Below the pieces are notes generated by a model. It saw nothing but the letters and a program-made list of their open reading frames with translations. It did not search any database and was not told the origin of the DNA. Of a stretch of DNA of 64,000 nucleotides, positions 34,201-45,100 are shown piece after piece. Position numbers and translations under genes: made by a program. The first letter of the stretch is position 1. The number at the start of each line of letters is the position of its first letter. Origin of the DNA: Adenophora triphylla var. japonica (Eukaryota; Streptophyta; Magnoliopsida; Asterales; Campanulaceae); contig JAFEMH010000531.1 of assembly GCA_022495995.1 (NCBI GenBank), positions 62,001 to 126,000 on the forward strand, given 5' to 3'.

Positions 34201-35604
34201 TTAAAGTGGGACGGAGGGAGTATATTATTTCACCACTTGAACAATCACAAGTATCTGGAAATTCTGCAGTTTATTTATGTATAGAAATTGACTTCCAGCT
34301 GCAGGGAATTCGGATCAAATTGACAAAAAGAATATCTATTCGATCAGCCCAAAACTGAAAGCATTCTCTGATTGGCTTCTTCAAGTCATGATGTCAGGCA
34401 ACCTTGAAGCCATTTTCCCAGCTGCCACTCGAGCGTATGCTCCACTAGTTGAGGAGCTTTGGAAAGATAAAGCCTTTCAAGCAACATATAACCGGAGAAA
34501 TGAACTGCAGCTTCTCCCAATCGCTGCTAACTATTTCATGCATCGGGTAAGCTCAAGCTTTGTCATCCTTCTTCCCCGCTACTGGCTTGTTATTGGTTAC
34601 AAATTTTGACTAATTATATGACTTTGTTTGTAGGCTGCTGAGATTTCAAGGGATGATTATGAGCCGTCCGATATGGACATCTTGTATGCTGATGGAATTA
34701 CCTCCTCCAATGGGCTTAGTTGCATGGAGTTTTCATTTCCAGCACATGAAAGCTTATGGGAATCTGCCGATCAGCGTGATCCAGAACTAAGGTTAGTTCA
34801 ATTTGTATGGATCAGTACAATAATGGAGTTTTCTGCTCCCTCCTTCCCAAAATGAATTTCCAAAAAAAAAAAAGATTCAAATGTGCACTTGATCAAGAGT
34901 AAATTTGGACATTTTTTACATTCATTTTAGGATGGAGGGAGTATATATTACTAAATCCTTTTAAGTGTTTGCTACTTTGATATGCTCTTAAAATCACTTT
35001 TATGTCTTGCAGGTACCAACTCATTAGAGTGCACTCAAGCAGTTTGGGAGAGAATTGCAAGTGGCTAGAGATGTTTGAAGACGTAAGCCTCATTCTATAT
35101 TGCATTGATTTGACCACCTACGATCAATTCCACGAAGACAAAAATGGAGTTACCACCAACAAGATGTTAGAAAGCAAGAAGCTTTTCGAAACCATTGTGA
35201 CCCATGGCAATTCCGACGAAAAGGAATTCGTTCTTGTGCTCAACAAATTCGACCTTCTGGAGGAGAAAATCAAGAAAGTTCCTCTCACTCAATGTGACTG
35301 GTTCCATGATTTCAATCCAGTGATCACTCATCATCAGAGCGGTGTGCCCCGGGGGCATAATGGTCATAACCACTCACAATTGGCACAAAGTGCTTATCAC
35401 TATATTGCCCAGAAATTCAAGAGATTGTTTGACTCCTTAACTGGCCGGAAGTTGTATGTTTCTCCTCCGGTGACCGGATTGGAAGGTGACAGTGTCGGTG
35501 CACTTCTTAAATATGGAAGGGAGATTCTTAATTGGGTGGAGGAAGACAAACCTAATGTGAGTATTAACGATTGGTCTTCTGAAAGCGCAGAGACTTCTTC
35601 TTGA
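31225..35604 (+). CDS. XLG: Extra-large G protein alpha-like (XLG), 8 coding exons, 919 aa
   Basis: Exons are 31225-32394, 32702-32839, 32918-33022, 33110-33289, 33787-33961, 34305-34546, 34634-34791 and 35013-35604. All junctions are GT-AG and the total is 2,760 nt in phase. XLG proteins are plant G-alpha variants that work with G-beta-gamma in immunity, root growth and stress signalling at the plasma membrane and nucleus. The N-terminal half carries the Cys-rich block (CHRC...CIVC...CCDC...CVLC, about residues 257-298) and YWYDKVSGLWGK. The C-terminal half is G-alpha-like: a degenerate P-loop (VGHDKSGTS, about 516), KAKILYG, YQLIRVHS and the NKFD box (about 800). The DVGGQ switch is replaced (FEDVSLILYCID), as in the family. 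Two 30-residue units are duplicated at the N-terminus. The ATG at 31225 opens the frame. Which paralogue (1, 2 or 3) is unresolved. Confidence 0.93.
32537..32637. mobile_element. Small Stowaway-type MITE in XLG intron 1
   Basis: About 100 bp, beginning CTCCCTCCGTCCCAAAATGA and ending TCATATTGGGACGGAG. The two halves form a near-complete hairpin around TTGATCTTGATGATCAAGAG. TA precedes the left end. Confidence 0.8.
33449..33693. mobile_element. Stowaway-type MITE in XLG intron 4
   Basis: The left end is CTCCCTCCGTCCTTAAATAA and the right end is CATTTAGGGACGGAGGAG, flanked by TA. Length is about 245 bp. It lies between exon 4 (ends 33289) and exon 5 (starts 33787). Confidence 0.82.
33973..34220. 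mobile_element. Stowaway-type MITE in XLG intron 5
   Basis: It begins CTCCCTTCGTCCCATTTTAA 11 bp after the donor of exon 5 and ends TTTAAAGTGGGACGGAGGG. TA lies on both sides. Length is 248 bp. Confidence 0.85.
34836..34941. mobile_element. Small Stowaway-type MITE in XLG intron 7
   Basis: The ends CTCCCTCCTTCCCAAAATGA and CATTTTAGGATGGAGGGAG enclose about 106 bp. Internal sequence resembles the copy in intron 1, so the two belong to one subfamily. Confidence 0.78.
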
Positions 35605-36065
35605 ATTGCTACAAGGCATGTTTCTTTGAATCTTTTTCGATAGCCTAGCCATTGATTTACTCGTGCACATATTCAGATACATAAATACATATGTATAGGT
35701 ATAGTGATTAAAGGAAAGACAAGAATATATATTATGTTTATTTCTAATTCTGGCAAAGATGAGATTAGGGTTCTTTTCTATCTGCTGTTGCAGACGAACA
35801 GAGTGTGTGAAAATTGGAAATGTCCATCTGAGAATAAGATATGCCCTACTCATGGCCTTTAAAACTGTTAGAAATGGCAAATGCATAAACAGTGAAGAAC
35901 TGGAATGAACATTTCATAGATTTATGAATAAAATCTTGAAATTATAATGAATTCATACACAAATAATTACATACATATATAAGGTATATTACAGATGAAA
36001 CCCCAAAAGGGAAGACTGTAATTTGTGTATTCTCTTTCCGGGGTTTCTTGGCTAATATGTTTTGG
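35605..36065. other. Intergenic interval between two convergent genes
   Basis: This holds the 3' ends of XLG (stop at 35604, plus) and of the small minus-strand gene (stop at 36066). AT-rich stretches with AATAAA-like words occur (for example AATAAAATC near 35928). I see nothing else. Confidence 0.5.
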
Positions 36066-36296
36066 TTAACAAGGTGCAAACCGGTCCATAAGCAAGCACA
36101 CAGTTGCTTCAGTTAGCGTGCTATCGTTCTTCTTCTTCTTCGTATTGTTGGATTGTGCTCTTTTACCTTGTTGTTCAGTTTCTTCATCTTCTAAGGCAGC
36201 CATTGATTCTCTTGTTTTACGTCTGAGCAAGAAACAAGGCTTCCTGGCTTGTATCTTTTTCAACTCATCCACCCAAACCTCAACCATTGCAGACAT
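36066..36296 (-). CDS. Small hypothetical plant protein, 76 aa
   Basis: A single-exon ATG frame encodes a hydrophilic peptide beginning MSAMVEVWVDELKK, with a Lys/Arg-rich middle (LLRRKTRES; KKKKNDS) and the ending TEATVCLLMDRFAPC. I recall similar short plant proteins with this kind of VCLLMDRF.P ending but cannot assign a function. Support for a real gene comes from a TATA box (CTATAAATAG, 36384-36393, minus) about 90 bp upstream of the ATG, leaving room for a start near 36360 and a CT-rich leader. There is no signal peptide or membrane segment; the basic patches could favour nuclear location. It converges with XLG. Confidence 0.65.
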   Translation of the reverse strand: MSAMVEVWVDELKKIQARKPCFLLRRKTRESMAALEDEETEQQGKRAQSNNTKKKKNDSTLTEATVCLLMDRFAPC

Positions 36297-36383
36297 TTCT
36301 ATAACTTCTCTGTTTCTCTCTCACTTTTCTCTCACTGTGTGTTTGAAAAACTATGTAGGAAGATGAAAGAAAGAAATGTGTAT

Positions 36384-36393
36384 CTATTTATAG
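36384..36393 (-). promoter_or_regulatory. TATA box of the small 76-aa gene
   Basis: The minus strand reads CTATAAATAG, 87 bp before the ATG at 36296, followed by an AC- and CT-rich leader with TTTCTTTCTTTCATC. Confidence 0.65.
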
Positions 36394-36991
36394 GACAGAT
36401 ATTAAAGTGGCGAGAAAAAAAATATCAGTGTGGTGATGTGATGGCCTCTGAATAAGGGTGTTTGGGTCGTAGAATTAAGGCGGATAAAACTATGGGATAT
36501 GCTCTAAACACGAGGCTTCGCACGTTGGAACGCAAGTTGAAAGTTTGTAGGAAAGAGGTGGGAGAAAACCATTAATTTGGGACATAGAAAAGAAGGGTGT
36601 TGTTTTGTTTTGTATCAGAAGAAGAAGTCTGTCATGGCTTTCTATAAGGACCACATTGGATGTGGTTTTATGTGTGTGTTGAATGTTTCAACGATTCACA
36701 TTCACTGATAGAATTTCTACAAGACAAAAATGGTGGGGGAATGGCTGCTGTGTGAATGTATATGCCTTAAAATCGTGTACTATTAACAATATTAGACCCC
36801 TGCATGCATCACTACTCCCTCCGTGACTTCGACCCAAAATGAATGTTCAAAAAAAATTCAAATTTGCTGTTGACTACCTCCGTCCACCAAAATGAATGAT
36901 CAAAAAAATTCGAAATTTGCTCTTGATAAAATATTGAAAAATTTTGGGATAGAAGTGTAAGTTATTAAAGTAGCATATAATTAAGAAAGAG
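36394..36991. other. Upstream intergenic sequence with two partial MITE ends
   Basis: No gene is seen. Around 36815-36951 lie two incomplete Stowaway-like ends (CTCCCTCCGTGACTTCG; ACCTCCGTCCACCAAAATGA) in the same direction, with no right end. They look like remnants of two copies of the small-MITE subfamily seen in XLG introns. Confidence 0.55.
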
Positions 36992-37064
36992 GGGGGTGTA
37001 GCTCATATGGTAGAGCGCTCGCTTCGCATGCGAGAGGCACGGGGTTCGATTCCCCGCACCTCCA
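36992..37064 (+). tRNA. trnA-CGC: tRNA-Ala (anticodon CGC)
   Basis: The 73-nt sequence folds as a full cloverleaf. The acceptor arm GGGGGTG pairs with CACCTCC (one G-T pair). The D arm is GCTC...GAGC, the anticodon stem CTCGC/GCGAG holds loop TTCGCAT, and the T arm is CGGGG TTCGATT CCCCG. The internal promoter boxes A (TAGCTCATATGG) and B (GGTTCGATTCC) are intact and T-rich sequence follows (ATTTTTG). There is no intron. It closely resembles the usual plant nuclear tRNA-Ala. Confidence 0.95.
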
Positions 37065-37547
37065 TTTTTGTTTGAGTCTTCTTCTAGTGGTAAGTTCACT
37101 TGTCCAAATATCTATGAGCCCAGATTTTTTTTTTTTTTTTTTTGTGGGGGGAGGGGGGGTGGGGTGGTGGTGGTGGTGGTGGTTCAATCACTTCCAAGTG
37201 ATGCTGACAGATAGCAAGAAAGTAAAATATCAACCAAATCTCTTTCAGAAGCCTTTTTATTTTCAGAGGGTTTGATATTTATGAGATGGGTGTTATTGTA
37301 TTGTATATACATAATCATGGAAGACGACATTAAGGTGTTTTTCGGCAATGGAGCCTAGTGTGGGCGCACTTTTTTAAGACAACACAACTATTTCTTCTTT
37401 TCTCTTTTGTGTTAATGGAGAAATTCAGGTTCCTAATAACATGAGTTACATTTTATAATAACATGAGTTACATCTTATCTTATAGAATTATAGAATTATA
37501 GAATTATGTGTATTACATGTTATTTTGGGGAGAACAAACAAGAGTTA
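37065..37547. other. Intergenic, low-complexity T, G and GGT tracts
   Basis: This holds a run of about 20 T, then G-rich and (GGT)n sequence at 37125-37180, followed by unremarkable AT-rich DNA. I see no gene. Confidence 0.6.
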
Positions 37548-37866
37548 CTCCATCCATCCCAAAATAATTATAGTTTTTGGAGATTTTTTTCCAAAAAAAA
37601 AAAATTGTACTCTTGCAATTTTCTATAAAACATTAACACACATTGCCTAATCTGTACTTATTTATGATTAGGTAGATGTCAGTGTCAAAACATTTAATTT
37701 CTTAGTTACTTGAAATATTCAAATATAATTTAGTATTTTGATATGTATTAATTGATTTTCTTAATATGTGTGAAAAGTAATAAAATTATAAGTATTTTGG
37801 AATGAAGAGTGCATCTTTTATCACACAATTAAGAAAAGTCCTAAAACTATTTTGGGACGGATGGAG
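37548..37866. mobile_element. Stowaway-type MITE, about 319 bp
   Basis: The ends CTCCATCCATCCCAAAATAA and ACTATTTTGGGACGGATGGAG are inverted and flanked by TA. The ends are more diverged than in the XLG copies. Confidence 0.8.
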
Positions 37867-38112
37867 TACATCTTTTATCATATAGATGTTACATTTTGTA
37901 AGAAGATGAATTGCATTTTATAATTTTTACTATGAATTGCATTTTATAATTTTTATAATAAGATTAATCGTGTTGCAATTCAATTTATGCGGCCGGACTG
38001 CACAAGTCTCTAGAGAGAGAAAAATATGTTCCGTAAAGTATATCGACAACAAAGATTAATAGAAAAATCGATAACCCAGATACGACACCAACTTTTTGAA
38101 ATACTACTACTA

Positions 38113-38215
38113 AAGGGCAAACCCCGCCTGACAATTGTCAAAAGGCATAGGTTCGAACCCGTGACCTTATGGTCACCAAAGGAACAACTTAACCGTTGCG
38201 ACAAGGCTCGCCCTC
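38113..38215 (-). mobile_element. Short tRNA-derived SINE (Au-like), 103 bp
   Basis: On the minus strand it starts GAGGGCGAGCCTTGTCGCAA and contains the Pol III B box GGTTCGAACC after CATAAGGTCACGG. This matches the head of plant Au SINEs. The usual longer 3' body is missing; the element ends GGCGGGGTTTGCCCTT. Perfect 18-bp copies of TTTGAAATACTACTACTA flank it (38095-38112 and 38216-38233), proving insertion by target-primed reverse transcription. Confidence 0.82.
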
Positions 38216-38233
38216 TTTGAAATACTACTACTA

Positions 38234-39184
38234 TTTAACAAAAAATTGATCATCTAACTACATTCATAGCTCTTTTTATAACAATTCCTATTAACCAAAT
38301 ATTTTCTCAGTCAGCAAATAAATAGGGTTTAACATCAGCTGGTTACTTCTGTACAAAAGGGCGGCATGGAACACTTGTTCGCCCATATCCAATGACCAGA
38401 ACCAATAACAGAGCCATAAAAGTGTGTACTTGCTAACATAAAAATGCCAAAATTTATTATGTAACATCATTCAGACAAAATCATCAAGATATTATCCTCA
38501 ATCACCGAGTTACCAAGATATATGGACAATGAATCTCCAACTGACCAAGAACCTCCTTAAAACAAATCAACACGGATTCCAGGTCAGATTAGGCTATCAA
38601 AGGGAAGAACACAGAGAAGGAAGGCCTAGCATTAACCTCTTCACAGCTGTAACAGCATTGTCAGACCTTGAGAACTGCAGTGTCAGAGGTATCTTGCAAA
38701 TCAGTAAAGTGGGAGAATCTTCTGCTTCCCTTACAATACCACTGACTGCATAAAGCCTTGGAGCGTAGCGTTGCCCTCCATTTAAACCTTGGATATCATT
38801 AGCAGATGTTCTTGGGACCCGATTTAGCTTGTACGCGTTCTGACAGCGTAACCTTGCTGTCATAAAAAAGGACATGGGCAAACGGTTCTAAGGCCTCCCA
38901 CAACAGCCTCAGTAATTATATCGATAAAAGCAACCCTCATTCATCCTCAGGAATATATAATGGATGTGAACCTGCATGGACCTGTCACCTGAGTATAAAA
39001 ATGGACCTGAGACATATTCTTTAGCAATGCCATGGGCAGTCATACTTCAAATGCTCAATCCAAGATTCCCAAACTACCCTTGGACTTGCTAGACAATTCA
39101 CGCATTGCCAGGATATCGGTAGGAAACAATTCAGTCCTGCATGGAGTCAGATAGGTTGTACAGAAAAGGCAAAGCTTCCAAAGC
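38234..39184 (-). other. Downstream region of SMG1, probably containing its 3' UTR
   Basis: This follows the SMG1 stop codon at 39185. A minus-strand frame at 38597-38881 shows no similarity I recognise and is probably chance. The exact polyadenylation site cannot be fixed. Confidence 0.4.
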
Positions 39185-42100
39185 TCAAATCCAAGGTGTC
39201 CAGCCTTCATACATATTGCAAAGATTATCCACACTAGTTGCTTGCTTTAGTAGATAATCCACTTGCTCCGCGATACTGATTTCTCTGGATAAAGTACAAC
39301 ACACCATTCAAGACAATTTCACCTAGAAAATAACATATACTCCCTCCGTCCCGGGTTAAGCTTCACCATTTTGGTGAGGCACAAGAATTAAGGAAAGTGA
39401 CGAGTGGAAAATGGGTTGTGAGAGGGAAGTGAGTGGGTATGACAAGTTGGGCCCACAATTTAAATGTGTGGGGAAAAAGTTAGTGGGTATGACAAGTGGG
39501 GCCCACAATTTAAGAATGTGAGAGGAAAAAGTGAGTGGGGTTGACAAATGGGGCCCACATTTATTACCATTTTAGGAAAGATGAAGCTTGTAACGGGACG
39601 CCCTTTTGGGTAATTGGTGAAGCTTAAGCTGGGACGGAGGGAGTACATGGTTTTTGTAAGGGATGTTAATACCTGTTATCAGCAATGTCTCGACCTTCTA
39701 GTTTCATCTCAACGCGCCTCAGCACTGACATGGCATACACATTTTTACCTACAGAACCAAATGTGTTGATGGAGCAATAATGAGTCAGGCCTCCGCAAAT
39801 TACTTAAATTATCCATCAAGCTACTAATTTATTCATTTCTTTTTCCCAAAACAGTAAAGATAGTTATACATCCATCTTCATATTGTTACCCTCAGATTAA
39901 AAAGATGTACAAATTCAAAGGAAAAAAGGAGGGTTGTCTTCTAGAAGAGACACAAACATATTTCGAGTTGTGATTGAATTGCCTGACATGTGAAAGATTT
40001 AGTACATACATCCCAAAATAAGTGTCCAATATTTCATTCCAGGATGTCCTAAAGTATGTGTCTCCTTTCCATTTTAGAAACTTTTTATGTCAGTTATCTA
40101 CAACTCCCTGTTCATTTTGGTAGAAAATGAATTAGGCCCCATTATTTTGACACCAGTAAAGGATAGTTGAAGACATTAAGAGAAAAATTAGAAGACTCAA
40201 ATAGTTTCTTAAAACCCATGCAAAGCCAAGAGTGGGAACTTAAGTTGTGACAGAGAGAGTATTTTATTCTCGGTAAGAAAATGAATTCAGAATCCTGGGC
40301 ATCTATATACATGCACTTAACCTCATAGAACAATTAATTTAGATGGAAGATGCATGTCAACCACAGTTATACCAAATATGGCATGACCATAAAAACTGGG
40401 GCCCATAAAACTTTTAGTTTTAACTAGAAGTACAGTAGCTTTCTAGTAGGACACAAGGAAGTTAACATATACTCCCTCCGTCCCACCTCAAGGTTCAACC
40501 TTGAGGTGGACACGATTTTTAAGAAATGTAATTAAAATAAGTAGAAAATTTGAGGAGAGAGAATGTAAAAGTTAAATGTGTGGTAGAGAATAGGAGAGAG
40601 AATGTAAAAGTTAAAAATATTTAATAGGAGAGAGAATGAGTGGGAGGAATAGTAAATTAATATATGGAATGTGTGGTAGAGAATAGGAGAGAGAATGGTT
40701 TTTTTGTAAATATATGAAGATGATAAGGGTATAAATATATGAAAAACTTTCCATTTAAGGAAGGGAACCTTGAGCTGGGACGGCCCAAAAAGGAAAGGTT
40801 GAACCTTGAGCTGGGACGGAGGGAGTAATTTTTTATTTTTAATTACCTCGGGTAATTCGACTTGCAGCATCCACATTAGGCAAGGGAGCTTTCCAATTTT
40901 TCTCTTCACCCTTGTCTTGGTTTAATGAGGTTACTTCCCCATTTATCTCAGGTAGACTTGATACAGCTTTATCAGATTGTGATGCCACAGCTTTCAAATG
41001 ATCATCTGAACCATCAATTGTTTGACTTCCATCCGTGTATTTTGACCCTGCCTCACCTTGAAGAGCAACCTCTTGAACTGATCCTGAGGATGAGACACAG
41101 TCAACAAAATCTTTGTTATCTTTGCTATTAGGCACATGTGGTTGCTCTAAGGTCACTTCAGAGCCAGTGAAATGCTGTTCAGTCACTTCCGAGCCAGTGA
41201 AGCTATCAGTGACACTTGCTTCAGCTGATGCAACACCAGAGTCTGAGCTGCTGTCATATATACTACCTGGTGGAGATATCCATCCTTTATCTTGCAAAAC
41301 CAATTCACTTGTTCCAAGAAAGTCCTCATTGTTCTCTTGGTCGTTGGAGAAGATATCATTCTCTTTGTTCTCATACTCAGTGTCATCACCCACAAGTTCT
41401 TGCCTTGATAAATTAATGTCCTCCGACCTCACTTCCTCGCTTTCTCCCAGTCCTTCAAGAGCCTGAAGAACATCAATAAGATGGATGATCCTATAGTACG
41501 ATATGAGATTCAATGAACAAATTCTCACAAGCATCAAATTACCTTGTGAAGATTTCCTGCATGGAGATATGCAGCCCGTGCTAGCCTGGTCAACATGGAA
41601 TGAAGTCCCTTCACAGAAAAAAGAAGTGATGGTACCAATGGCTTAAAAGCCTGACAAGCCTCTGTGATTTTTAAATGATACGAATGGTATATGGCTTGTC
41701 CATGAATAGGAGATATTTCCTTTTGTGTGTCTCTTTCCGTAGACATAGCATCAGTCATAGCAGCAACATCTTTGGATAATACAGATTCCAGCGGAAGAAG
41801 AATGCTATTTGCCTACCCAAGATAAAATGATGGCTTCAGAAAATTTGCATTGGTAGCAGATAAATTAGGAGGGGGGGAATAAATAAAAGAGAGAGAGAGA
41901 GAGAGACCTTGGAAAGATCTTCCATAAGAGAAGAGTGTAATGCAGCAGCCTCTTTCCCAGAACTGTGAACATCATGCAAACCTTCTGTAATTGCAAGGAC
42001 CTAAAAAAGAACCACAACCTTATCAGCCACAGATAACCTTGAACGTGTCAACTCACATTTTATCTAAAGCCGATAGAATAGAAGACCTAACAATGTAAAG

Positions 42101-45100
42101 CAAGTCTTACACTCCCTGTCAAGTGTAAGCCGCGCTGGGTACAAGAATAGATAATCCGAGGTTCATCACAAACAAAATAGAGTGCCATTTTGTGTACTAG
42201 TAAAAGATACTTGAAATTGTATACATTTTTAATGTCTTGGCCCTGTTCATTTCCCTTTATCAAATTATATCAAGATTCTATTGCTACAATTTACTTATCC
42301 GGTGATCAGATAATCCATAGGAAGGGCTGATTTAGCATCCCAAGAAAGACAGTGATGTTTATGATAACCATCATAAAGCAAGTGCAAGTGGATATACTCA
42401 ATTCAAAGACCTTTCCTGGCCCGATTTCTAATCAAATGAGTTGGTAACTTGACAGATGGTTCTAAATATTGGCGAGAGTGGTTATGTGGGAGGAGGGCGG
42501 GAGAGCTTAGATGGAAGGATAAATCTATCAGTCTCTCCTCATTGAGGATGCGTCTCTAGACATAACAACATCAGGCTACCCAATCTTTGCAGGGTTTTTT
42601 TCTGTCAAAGCAGCTATAGAATGCACAGCTGCCAATATTCCAGAATATGGCCATAGGAAAATAATGAAAGAAAAAAATGTTTGATCAAGTAGCTACTAGG
42701 TGCAATGTCATGTTTTTCCTTACCGGTCAAAAACTCAAAATAACCAATACAACATCTCTCACATTTGAAATTCAGACAGGAAAAGTTCTAACAAATTCCA
42801 AGATTCTAACAGAAGTGATCTCATCTTGAGACAGAGGCTATATAAGCTAAGATCTTACTTAAATGCCTCAGAAAATAGTGTTATCTAGGGTAAATTATTT
42901 ATGCTTGACATGATTATCATATTTCTTCTCTATTGCCCCAAGTATTATGTAGAACTAAACATCACTCTGAATTCTACTTTCTGGTTCTTCAACTCTCTTA
43001 GCTTAATTTAAATATCAAATCAATTTTCAAAGGCCATTTTTTGCATCCTACAGCCAAATAAGTAGCAATTTTGGGTATTTTCTTGATGTAGCCGGCGTGT
43101 GAGGGAGACCGTGTAATAAAGCTGGAGGGCTTGAAGTTATGAAGCCCTTTCATGCCTTTAACTTACCAAAATTACCCCTACTTTAAATATAACATACACC
43201 ACAACTTCCAACTACCTCCGCTATAATACTACTATTTCTTTTGAAATTATAATTATTATAGTAAGTTATCTAACTGCAAAACGCTTTTAAAATAATAGTT
43301 ATAAAAAAGGATGCACATGCATTCGCAGATGCGTTTGTTACTAGTATTGTAAATGTGTTGTGCATGAATATCAAACACCTCATGACTATTTGTTTCAATG
43401 TGGACCGATTACTAAAATATCAATTGCCAAACCCTACATATGATTGAATTCATGAAAGGCAATCCTCATTAGACACTGTAACTGAAATCAATCCTTCCCT
43501 AGACAAAAAATAAAAAAGAAATATATCATCTGTTACCTGTAAATCTAGTAAGATTTGAACACTCGCCAATATAGGACAAAGTCACAAGTAAGGACTCCCT
43601 CCGTCCCAGAATAAATGTCGTATTTGACTTGTCAACATTTTTAAGGAATGTGCTTTACTTGCTTGTGCATTGTTTGTAAAATGGATAAATTGATCTTAAG
43701 ACTATTTCCAAATATAGAAACGCGACATTTATTTTGAGACGAACCAAAATGGAAAGTAGTACATTTATTCCGGGACAAAGGGAGTAGTTCAGAGGCATAG
43801 TTTCACCATTCAAACAAATTTAAAATAACATAGTTCATTGCTCTATGTATTCTTTACGGTCTCCATTTGAATCCAATATAACATTGAATAAGGTTTCATG
43901 GGCATCTTGTTCACCATAGGAATTATTGGATTTATATCATATAAATTTTACCTCCTCAAGCATGGAACCACATTCAGAAGTCAAAGCAGAGTGGCTCCTG
44001 GTGATGCGCCCAAAGGAAGACACAGCCATGCTGGCTTCACAAGCACAATCCCTCATAGCGGCAAAGGTAATTTGCAAATCACCTACAATCGACAAAATAT
44101 CATCAGCTTTGAGGGCGTATTGAATCACGTATTAAAGTGAAATTACAATCTGTCTCTCTTGTTTATGTGGATGTTGGTTAACTGGTTATACATAAGAAAG
44201 CCACTCAAGAGGATTAACGAAACAATGTACCTGAAGCTGACTTTGCCTTAGCAGAAGCAGCACTCAATTCATTGCTGGCAAAAAGTAAGCCATTTGAAGC
44301 AGCTTCCATGTTGCTTTGTGCTAGTTGCCATTCTTGCTCAGCATCTGACAAAATGACAAGTAAATCATACACTCAATAATGGAAAAAGAAACAAGTAGCA
44401 CTATTGTCCAGTAAAACGAATTGACAAAATTTAATGTTGCGACTCACGAGCAAAAGAATGATAAGTCGCGTCCAATCGTGTTAAAGCATTTAAGTAAATT
44501 TGCTGCCATGACCTGCCATCTGTGCCAGTTCTAACTGAGTATAGCTCTCTAGAAGCCCCAAATATTCCATCTCTAGATGCTTCAAACTCCAAAATTGACA
44601 TGCAAACTTTGATTATATCTGATGCCTTTTCACGAGCTTCCCCTAACAGTTGTCTTCGCCTCATCAGATGGTCATGGAATTCAGGAGGAATTCCTGTATT
44701 CTTTGCAGACAAACCTCCAATAGTACCTGAACTTGGACCACCACAAGCCCACCCCATGGCTCTCTCTAGCTGTCCTTCTGCTGTGACGGAAGTTTGTTCA
44801 CAACCTTTCAGGCCTTCCAGTGACCTAGAAACTTTTGCAACTGAAGATTGTAAAATTTCCAACAACCTAGGTCTGCTAAGGTTAAGAATAACAGGCAGTA
44901 TACTATCATCACTTGCAAGAAATTTATGACATATCAGCCTACAATTATTCAACGGACTCGATGTAACATCATGCATCCATTCCATCTGTACAATATCCAA
45001 GCATGTCTTATGAAGAGCCTCCTTGAGTTCATTCACCTGCCTTTTCATGATGGAGGCAGCTGATATTCCAGCTCTCACAGTTTCATGTGCATTGCAGTAC

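Noticed and set aside
36981..37187. His- and Pro-rich minus-strand frame
   Set aside because: It is the translation of a GGT/T tract and the reverse of the tRNA-Ala gene.
38597..38881. 94-codon minus-strand frame after SMG1
   Set aside because: It lies downstream of the FATC stop codon, has no recognisable motif and no promoter-like context; more likely 3' UTR or intergenic chance frame.
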